From positions 124,001-188,000 of the forward strand of contig NZ_SMKA01000001.1 in the NCBI RefSeq assembly GCF_004348455.1: a stretch of DNA of 64,000 nucleotides, given 5' to 3'. The notes below the pieces were generated by a model. The model was not told the DNA's origin, did no database searches, and was given only the letters and a program-made list of their open reading frames with translations. Of this stretch, positions 18,575 to 25,900 are shown one piece after another. Source of the DNA: Kribbella albertanoniae (GTDB lineage: Bacteria; Actinomycetota; Actinomycetes; Propionibacteriales; Kribbellaceae). A program made the translations under genes and the position numbers. Position 1 is the stretch's first letter; each line of letters starts with the position of its first letter.

Positions 18575-19285
18575 ATGGGCGCAAGTATGAGCACGGCATA
18601 CGTCGCCGCGCTTCCCGACGCCATGCTCGACTGGGATGCCGGTTCGGAGGCTCTGGACGAGATCACTGATCCGAGTGCCTTCGGGTGGGATTCGTTCGAG
18701 CTTGAGACTCAGGCCGAGTTCCTCGACGACGATGGCGGCATCCCCGAAGAGCCGACCTTCGAGATGGCCGATCTCGCGACACTCAAGAAGTACGGACGTC
18801 GCGTGCTCACCGAGCTCAAGGATGCGCTGGACACACCCGACGTCACCTTGTTGACGATTGGTGGCTACTGGATCTATCTCACCGGAGGACTCGACGTCGA
18901 CGCTGGAGTCGACGACGAGTACGGCGCGATCTACGCCTCTCTGGGACTGCCCGATGCGGTGATGAAGGCTGTGGGCTTCGTTTCAAAGCCCGAAGATCCT
19001 CCATCGCGCCGATCTGGTGCTCAGGGAGACGCGACCGATACCGACGTCGTTGATGCGATCGCCCTCGGTCTCGGAACGAAGCCTCTTTGGAGTGGCGCAG
19101 ACGAGCTGATGTGGATCGCAAAGGCGATCTCCGAGGTACGCACCGAGCCCGGCGCAGTAGACCCCGTCGGGTACTACGAGGACTTCACGGGACGAACCGG
19201 GTTCGATCCACTGGACGACGGCTTCCTGAGCCGATATGTCGGTGATGCGGCCGACGATCACCCCGACGAGCAGAAGGCCGGCTGA
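18575..19285 (+). CDS. hypothetical acidic protein, 236 aa
   Basis: Not recognised. The ATG at 18575 follows AAGGAG, which favours it over an upstream in-frame ATG at 18533. The protein is very acidic, with a C-terminal tail of Asp/Glu/His. Residues 80-115 contain a helix and a hydrophobic strand (VTLLTIGGYWIYLTGGLDVD). No signal peptide. The stop overlaps the next start codon by one base (TGATG), coupling it to a small membrane protein. Confidence 0.7.
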   Translation: MGASMSTAYVAALPDAMLDWDAGSEALDEITDPSAFGWDSFELETQAEFLDDDGGIPEEPTFEMADLATLKKYGRRVLTELKDALDTPDVTLLTIGGYWIYLTGGLDVDAGVDDEYGAIYASLGLPDAVMKAVGFVSKPEDPPSRRSGAQGDATDTDVVDAIALGLGTKPLWSGADELMWIAKAISEVRTEPGAVDPVGYYEDFTGRTGFDPLDDGFLSRYVGDAADDHPDEQKAG

Positions 19286-19530
19286 TGTTCAGCACGACTC
19301 GTCGCGTCGTGGCAGTCAGCGCATTCGCGGGCTGCAGCGTTGCTGTCCTGGCCGGCTGGCTCGCCGGGTTCTTCGCTCGGGTCGTGACCGGTGTCAGCAG
19401 GTCCTGGGACTCTTTGCTCGCCTGGCTGCGGGCACCTCTGGACATGAGCCATCTCGTTGCCGCGACCGCCGCAGTCCTTGTCCCGCTGGTTCTGATCCTC
19501 GTCATCATCATGGTCCTGTCCGACGATTGA
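19285..19530 (+). CDS. small two-helix membrane protein, 81 aa
   Basis: Two predicted membrane helices: about 7-30 (VVAVSAFAGCSVAVLAGWLA) and about 56-78 (LVAATAAVLVPLVLILVIIM), separated by a short amphipathic segment. There is no enzymatic motif. It is the last gene of the plus-strand arm, one base overlapping its partner, and is followed by the best intrinsic terminator in the window. A holin-like, entry-exclusion or anchoring role would fit the size but is not shown. Confidence 0.65.
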   Translation: MFSTTRRVVAVSAFAGCSVAVLAGWLAGFFARVVTGVSRSWDSLLAWLRAPLDMSHLVAATAAVLVPLVLILVIIMVLSDD

Positions 19531-19575
19531 CTACCACCACATCTGTGCCTTGCACACGACGAACCCCGAGCACAC

Positions 19576-19617
19576 AGTGCACCCCGGACGCGATTGCGCC
19601 CGGGGTGCACTCTTTTT
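19576..19617 (+). terminator. intrinsic terminator closing the plus-strand arm
   Basis: AGTGCACCCCGG (19576-19587) pairs perfectly with CCGGGGTGCACT (19600-19611), followed by TCTTTTT. It sits between two convergent transcription units: the plus-strand arm ends at 19530 and the minus-strand RNA polymerase operon ends at 19684. Confidence 0.9.
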
Positions 19618-19683
19618 CGAGCATCGGCAGACCTGTGTTGATCCTGCCGATGTCCGTCCAGCCTTGGATGCGGCGTTGGTTAG

Positions 19684-20307
19684 CTAGGCGACGCAGTAAG
19701 GCGCCGAGTTGGGCAGCGCTCTGGCAGCCTCGATTGCCGGAATACCCGTGTTGGCGAGGTCGACAAGGTTGTGGATGGCGCGCTCGCCCGCGGTCCAGTC
19801 GATGTAACCATCCGCTGCGACGATCAGGACGTGGTCGGGGCGGGTCATCAGGTTGCGGAACGTGTCGACGACGGCTGTGCTGCCGCTCTCGCAGGCGTCA
19901 AGGATTAGAAGCTGGGCGGTGATACCCCCGGCGGCGTGTAGCGCCGCGGCCAAGGCGGGCAGGGTTGTACCGAAGCCCCAGTTGCGGGCACCGATATACC
20001 AGGCGGCATCGCCGTACGGCCACGGCGAATCGTCTCCCCAGGATGTGGGGCTGTAGCCGTGGCCGGTCAGCAATACTGCGTCGGACGTACAGATTGCCTC
20101 GGCCAGTTGGCCGAGGCCTCCGGCGACGATCGGGGAACCCACCGTGCCCGGTGCGCGCTGATGTAGTTGCCTGGCAAATTTCTGGTACGCGGGCAGTCCG
20201 ATAAAGGTGACGGGGTGCAGCAGACTGGGCACGAGACTGACGCTAGCAGCGGCTGCGTCGCTGGACGGCTGCGACGGTCTGAGCCGCTGTACGCGTCTGG
20301 GACGCAT
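19684..20307 (-). CDS. caspase-like (His/Cys dyad) protease, 207 aa
   Basis: Probably a cysteine protease of the caspase/CHAT (clan CD) fold. The evidence is a hydrophobic strand ending in the catalytic histidine, DAVLLTGHGY (H83), and a second strand ending in the nucleophile, LLILDACESG (C139). The order, the H-G and D-A-C-x-S-G contexts and the roughly 55-residue spacing match that fold. No death, TPR or other partner domain is fused. The start codon lies two bases after the HU-like gene's stop, so it is the final gene of the operon that begins with the fused RNA polymerase. Such proteases often act in conflict systems once switched on by a partner; here no substrate or sensor is evident. 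Confidence 0.7.
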   Translation of the reverse strand: MRPRRVQRLRPSQPSSDAAAASVSLVPSLLHPVTFIGLPAYQKFARQLHQRAPGTVGSPIVAGGLGQLAEAICTSDAVLLTGHGYSPTSWGDDSPWPYGDAAWYIGARNWGFGTTLPALAAALHAAGGITAQLLILDACESGSTAVVDTFRNLMTRPDHVLIVAADGYIDWTAGERAIHNLVDLANTGIPAIEAARALPNSAPYCVA

Positions 20308-20309
20308 GG

Positions 20310-20651
20310 TTAGGCCGGTTCGCCTTCCACGATCGCCTCGTCGGTGAGACTGGGGTGTCCCTCGAGTTGCCGGTTCACGATGGGCGAGGCAGAGAACTTC
20401 AGAACTGAGTAGTCGTCGACCGCGGACTGGCCGAAGTGGACCTTGTGGCCCTTGTGCGCCTGGTGGTAGAAGCGGCCGAAGCCTGTCAGTACGACGGTCT
20501 CGCCTTGGGCGACCGCGTCCATGAGCTCGCCGAAGATCTCTTCGTAGACCGAGGTGACCGTCTTGATCGGCCACCCACTGCGCGCTGCGACGCGCGAGAT
20601 GAACTCGCGCCTCGCGACGCGCCGGTGTGAGTCGGTCATCACCTGCGTCAT
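20310..20651 (-). CDS. HU/IHF-like DNA-binding protein, 113 aa
   Basis: A diverged member of the bacterial HU/IHF family. RREFISRVAARSGWPIKTVTSVYEEIFGELMDAV is the two-helix dimerisation body, and GETVVLTGFGRFYHQ is the highly conserved GFGxF beta turn. The usual RNPxTG DNA-intercalating arm tip is not present; that stretch reads HKGHKVHFGQ, followed by VLKFSASPIVNRQL, which fits the closing segment. I chose the ATG at 20651 rather than the open frame to 20735, which adds a low-complexity leader. It would bend or compact DNA, here perhaps assisting the fused RNA polymerase at the head of the operon; that link is inference from position. Confidence 0.75.
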   Translation of the reverse strand: MTQVMTDSHRRVARREFISRVAARSGWPIKTVTSVYEEIFGELMDAVAQGETVVLTGFGRFYHQAHKGHKVHFGQSAVDDYSVLKFSASPIVNRQLEGHPSLTDEAIVEGEPA

Positions 20652-20772
20652 GTTCAGACCCTGCTCTCTGTTTCTGCGTAACGCTGGTTTTGTTGGGCTC
20701 GGTTGACCGGAAGAGGTCTCTTGAATGGTCAGCATCGGCTGGGGCGTTCGGTCCGGCTCGGCCGATTGGCCG

Positions 20773-21120
20773 TCAGAACTCGAAGCCTTCGTCCAGCGGG
20801 TGACGGAGGTCGCGGTCCTGGATGTCCACGGTCTCGATGTGAGTGATGGTTCGCAGGGTCTCCTTGGACTGGTCGCGTTCCTCCTGGGCGGCGACTTGGT
20901 GTGCTGCGCGCAGTCTGGCCTGGTTCTGCTCGCGGCCGACCTCGGACGCTGCCGCTATCGCGGACTTGATGAACTGCGTGGCGGCGGTGGCCGTCTTGTC
21001 CTGTTGCTGGTAGTGCCGGGCTTGGTCCCACTTCGCCCGGTCGTCCGGTGTGACGAAGCCGAATCCGAGGGCGGTCTCGCTGGGGCGGGGGAGCCCGTTG
21101 CCCTTGTGCTGGTTGCTCAT
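20773..21120 (-). CDS. hypothetical charged protein, 115 aa
   Basis: Not recognised. I prefer the ATG at 21120 (GGAGAA upstream) to the one at 21141. It is a charged, probably helical protein (about 45-95 is rich in Ala, Gln, Glu and Arg) that could form a coiled coil. It follows the 570-aa gene by 75 bases and is likely part of the same transcript. Confidence 0.6.
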   Translation of the reverse strand: MSNQHKGNGLPRPSETALGFGFVTPDDRAKWDQARHYQQQDKTATAATQFIKSAIAAASEVGREQNQARLRAAHQVAAQEERDQSKETLRTITHIETVDIQDRDLRHPLDEGFEF

Positions 21121-21195
21121 AGCTTCAGTTCTCCATTTCAAAGCTGATAGTCACCGACTGCGGCAGTACGGGATCGGTGTGATCGGTCCGGGACG

Positions 21196-22908
21196 TCAGG
21201 CCTGGTATTCGTGCTCGGTCCCCGCTGACTGTGAGGTGCCGTTGGTGCGGGGCTCGCTGGTGCTCGATGTGGTGGGGGAGGTGCTCTGCTGCTGCGACTG
21301 CCATCTGTCGTAGGCCTCGGCTGGGTCGTTGCCGACGTGGGCGATGAACTGTTGCCAGTTCTGCCCGTACCGCTGCGCCCACTGTTGAGCGAACTCCGGA
21401 AAGGCAGCGTCGACGGCCTCCAGCGCGTCGGCGTAGGCGTTGGAGTAGAGCAGCCGCTGATCTTTCTCGCTCACGCTGTCAGCGGCCATGGCCGCCTGCA
21501 TGGTGCGTGATTGGAAGAGCCGGTCCGGCAGCGTGCCGGGCATCCCCTCTCCGTCGACCTTTTGCGCGCGGGCGACGCAGCCGAGCATGTAGCCGGCGAG
21601 GTCCTGGTTGAACGCTTCCATGTCGCCGTGCGCAGCCGCGTGCGACATGGTCATTGCCATGGTCTCGGACATCCGGTCGCGATGTTCGGCCTGGCCCATC
21701 TGGGGGCGAAGGGTGAACGCGCCGAGCACGCCCTGGCGGCTGACGGCGTCCTCGTACCGGGTTGGATCGACGGGCCATCCGGTGCAGTCCATGAAGTCAC
21801 CGCGCCAGACCGTCTGCATCTGGTCGGTGCCGGCGATCCGCTCCTCGTGCGGGGGCGACATGTGCCATTGGCCGTGGGCGAACCCGTTGACCATCACCTG
21901 CACGCGCGGGTCCTCCCGGATGCGCTGCCCGAGCACGACACGCGAGGACTCTGTGACTTCTTCGCGGCTGATGCCGTCCTCTTCGGCTTGCCGGTACAGC
22001 CTGGCGATCATCGTGGTGTAGCTCGCGGTGATCGTCTCGGTGTCCGCACCGGGCTGACGCAGGGCCGCGAACGCGTTCTCGGTCAGTGCCATCTCGGTCA
22101 TTCCCGCGGAGCGTGGCGTGAACATCTCGCGGTGGCCGCGCTCACGAAACTTGACGTCGGCGTAGCGTTTCTGCCACTTCTTGGACAGGTAACCGCTGGG
22201 ATCAACGGAGTCAGTATCGGGTCGCGACCCTCTGCGTTCGGCCTCGTGGCCTGATGCCATTTGCTGTGCCCAGTTCATCTTCGACTCGGCCTTGGCGTCG
22301 ATGCGCTGCTGGATCGCCGTCGAGACTGGTTCGAGGCGCTCTTTGACGATGTGGCGGAACGTCGGCGACATCAGGTACATCGCCGCCATCGTGGACATCA
22401 CGCGCACGACCGACGCCGCGCTGACGCCCTCGTTCAACGGCCGCATGGCGGCCATCACCATCGTCTCGGCATGCACGCGGCGCATTGCGCTGAGCTTCTC
22501 GACGCGCTCGTCGTCGTTGAACCCTCGCACGAGAATCTTGGACGCACGCAGCGATTCCATGTACTTGGTCCCGGCGTCGCGGACGTTCTCGCGCAGCAGC
22601 TTGAGCTGCTCGCGGTCCGTGAGATCTTCGGCCGCGTTGGTCTGCTCGCGGTCGGCTTCGCGCCGGCGGGCCTGTTCCTCCTCGCGGCGGCGCTCCCGGG
22701 TACTGAAGAAGTCGCGGGTGCGGTCCCACCGGTCCTGCCAGCCGGAGCCGCCGGTTCCGTTCTGACCGGAGGGCTCGTCTTCCCACCACTCGGCGTCGAT
22801 CGGCTCCTCCTGGGCACCGGTTCGACGGTGCTGACTTTGCTCCGGGCTGAAGACCAGTTCGCCAGTGATCGGGAGCGCCTTGCGGCCCCGGCTGTTTCGT
22901 TGCGCCAT
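21196..22908 (-). CDS. hypothetical protein, 570 aa, coupled to the fused RNA polymerase
   Basis: Not recognised. It begins five bases after the polymerase stop codon, so the two are probably translated together. The N-terminal 100 residues are highly charged and likely disordered, including an RERRREEEQARRREADRE stretch. Residues 130-220 are Met- and Ala-rich helices (MVMAAMRPLNEGVS, VMSTMAAMYLMSP). The rest is helical and soluble, and the tail is Ser/Thr/Gln-rich. I see no zinc site, HTH or sigma-like region. Given its position it is the best candidate for a cofactor (initiation, elongation or template binding) of the fused polymerase. That is inference only. Confidence 0.7.
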   Translation of the reverse strand: MAQRNSRGRKALPITGELVFSPEQSQHRRTGAQEEPIDAEWWEDEPSGQNGTGGSGWQDRWDRTRDFFSTRERRREEEQARRREADREQTNAAEDLTDREQLKLLRENVRDAGTKYMESLRASKILVRGFNDDERVEKLSAMRRVHAETMVMAAMRPLNEGVSAASVVRVMSTMAAMYLMSPTFRHIVKERLEPVSTAIQQRIDAKAESKMNWAQQMASGHEAERRGSRPDTDSVDPSGYLSKKWQKRYADVKFRERGHREMFTPRSAGMTEMALTENAFAALRQPGADTETITASYTTMIARLYRQAEEDGISREEVTESSRVVLGQRIREDPRVQVMVNGFAHGQWHMSPPHEERIAGTDQMQTVWRGDFMDCTGWPVDPTRYEDAVSRQGVLGAFTLRPQMGQAEHRDRMSETMAMTMSHAAAHGDMEAFNQDLAGYMLGCVARAQKVDGEGMPGTLPDRLFQSRTMQAAMAADSVSEKDQRLLYSNAYADALEAVDAAFPEFAQQWAQRYGQNWQQFIAHVGNDPAEAYDRWQSQQQSTSPTTSSTSEPRTNGTSQSAGTEHEYQA

Positions 22909-22913
22909 GGTGC

Positions 22914-25900
22914 TCAGCTCTCCATTTCGTAGCCGGCGCCGTCGGCGGGCGCGGCTGGTTCACGGTCGATCAGCGGCATGTAGGCCGGGGGCTGCCCATG
23001 GCCAGGCCGCGCAGCGGCGGCCACTGCGACGGCATGTGTCGAGCGGCGGCGGTCGCCTCGTGCCTGTGCTGCGCCGTGCTCGTCGGCGACGACGTCGCGT
23101 TTGACGAGGGCGTCCGCGATGGTTTGCACTGTGGGTTCACTGTGCGACCCCGGGTCCGGGAGCAGACCGTTGGCGAGCCGGCGGGATCGTCGGGTGGCTG
23201 CTGAGCAGAACTGTTCGTTCATCTCGCCGTCGAAGAGGTTCTCGTGCTTGCCGGCGGCGACGATCAGGTCCTCGAGGGTGCCGCCGTACGCCATCCGATC
23301 CATCAACGAGCCTTGCAGCGACGGATCGTCTTCCAGGTTGCGTACGAGCCCGGTTTTCGGGTCGGTGAGCGCCTGGGCCACCCGGTCCACGTAGGCAGGG
23401 TTGACGGTGACGGCGAACCCGTCCTTGGCCCGGTAGAAGTCAACGAACTGCTCCACCCATTGCTCAGGTGTCGCCTGGAGCGGGACACCGTCCTCGAATT
23501 GCGCCCGCCACTTGCCTGGCCCGAGGTGTTCCAGAACGCGCCCGCGCCACAGATCGCGCCCCGGGCCCTGCAGCATTTCGTACTTGTGCCGGGCCTCGGC
23601 GGCGTCATGCTTGGCCTGCAGGACGGACTGCGTCACCGGGTAGGTGACCTCGAGGACGGCTTTCATGTCCTCATTGCGCAGCGCGCGGACGGCGCGCTGG
23701 CTGTACGAGCCGCCGAGGCCGGTGCCGTGGGCCTTGATCGCGGTGGCGAACATCGAGGCCTCCTGGTCGGTCCGATTGATGCCGGAGCGGCCGCTGTGGC
23801 CGCCGAGGTATCGGGCGTAGTCGGTCAGCTTCTGGAGGTTGCCTTTGGCGCCGGTGGTGACGCAGACGTCGCGCACGCTGTTCAGGTGTGACTGCAGGTC
23901 GGCGAACGACAGCGCCGTGCCGAACTCGCCCCGTTGGGCGCTGCGGTAGAAGCCGCTCAGCCGGACGGTCACGTCGTCCTGACGCGCACGGGTCGTCTCC
24001 GGAGCTTCATCGGCTGCGCCCCAGCGAATGAGGTTCGCCGCGCCACTCAGGCTGTCCAGCTGTTGGCGCAGCTCGGGGTCCTTCGAGAGCGCCACCTGGG
24101 TGTCGAGGGAGACCTGCATGGCGAACGGGTGCGTGCCTTGCTCGCTCACGACACCGGTGTCCAGGAGGTTCGCCGGCACCGACAGCTTCGCCATGGCCTC
24201 GGCCTTCGCCGCCCGGCTGTGCAGTTTCACCACGGCGACGGCGTCGCCGTCGAAATCGCCGTCGAAGCACTGGTCCATCACCGGGTTGATGGCCACGCCG
24301 GTGAGTCGCTGGTCGACCGCGACGCGCAGATAGCGCACGCCCGCGTCGCGCAGCACCGGGTCACGCCAGACGAGCGCGTGGTCACCCTCAATCAGGCCGA
24401 GCTGATCGGCCATGACCGGGCTGACAGCGATTTGGTCGACGTCGAGGCGGGGATCTGCGGTCCATACGGCGGTCGCGGAGTCGGCGAGCCGGCTCGACAT
24501 GAGGCCGGTCTTGAAGATGTTGTGTTTCCCGCTGAAGACTCGCTGCTCGAGGTCGGTGGTGATGGCCTCGAAGTTGCGCTGGGCCCGGGCGGCGGCCTGG
24601 CTCATGGCGTCGACGAGTTCTTCGCGCTGGCCCTGGCCGAGGGACCCGGCGTTGAGTTTGTCTTGCAGCGCCCGGTAGCGGCAGGCCTGCTCGTGGATGT
24701 CGAGGTAGCGGTTGGTGTAGTCGTGGGTGACCACGCTGCCGTCGTCGAACTCCTGGCCCGAGCGCAGGTGCGAGGACAGCACCGGTACTTTCCAGGAGGT
24801 CCCGGAGGCCGCCTCGGTCTGTTCGCCGGTCAGGTAGCGCAGCGGGAACGGGATCTCGAGGTCGCCTCCCTTGTCGCCGATGAGCGCACCGAAAGATCGG
24901 CGCATCGCTACGACATGCAGCCCGCCGTTCGAGGTTCGCACCAGCTCAGGCATCGCGAACAGGCGACGCTCGGGCTGCTCATCGACCATGTCGTGGCCCG
25001 TCCCGCGGTCATTGTTGTCGCGACCGATCACGCGCAGCGTCCCGTCTGCCGCCATGGCGAGCCCCACGCTGAGCATGTACTCGCGCAGGTTCGCCTCGGC
25101 ACCGGCGTTGTGGCCGTAGAACTCCTGCATGATCGCCGGGCAGTCCTGCGCACCGAGCGCCCAGGCCAGCTGAGAGGAGGCCTTGCGGCCCTTGCCGGCC
25201 AGCACCGATTCGTCGTCGTAGATCTTCGTCTTCTCGTCGACGGCCATGTGGGTGACGATGAACCGCATGCTGCCCAGGCTCCCCGCCCGCACACCACCGC
25301 CTGGCACCGTCAAATCCTTGGCTCCGGTGGCCATGAGCTCGCGCGCCGAACCCGCATTACGCCGTGAGATCAGCGAGAACGGGCTCATCACCACGTGGAG
25401 GTCCGGGTTGGCGCGGAACCAGGCAACCTCTTGCTCGACGCGCTGCCGGCCGGCGTCTTCTGGGCGCATGCCGCGGTCGACGACCAGCGACACCACGCCC
25501 TTGTTGCCGTGAAGATCCGACAGTTTGTCGCCGACGACCAGGTCGCGCAGCTCATTACCCGCGCCGCGGATCTGGTTGGCCTGCGCGAACTCGCGGCTGA
25601 TCACGATCGGGTCGTCTGCCGTCCAGCCGCCGAACGTCATCATGGCGGTCCCGGTGGCCGACGTGATCTTCGATGACTGCATCAGCGTGGACGCGGTCAT
25701 CTGCTGGCGGTCGAACGGGTCGTACCGGAGTGTTTCGAGCTCGGGGCGGTTCATCAGCGGGGCGCGCCCGCCGGACGTCGTCGCCGGGTCGCCGGGAACG
25801 ATCCGTCCCTCAGGACTCACTGTCGCGTCTTCGGTGAGGTAGCGCACGATGCCCTGGTTGGTCGCACCTCCGGTCATGACCGGGTCGAAGTAACCGGCGG

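Noticed and set aside
23934-25367. 477-codon open frame antisense to the fused polymerase
   Set aside because: It covers the active-site motifs of the polymerase on the other strand and has no features of its own.
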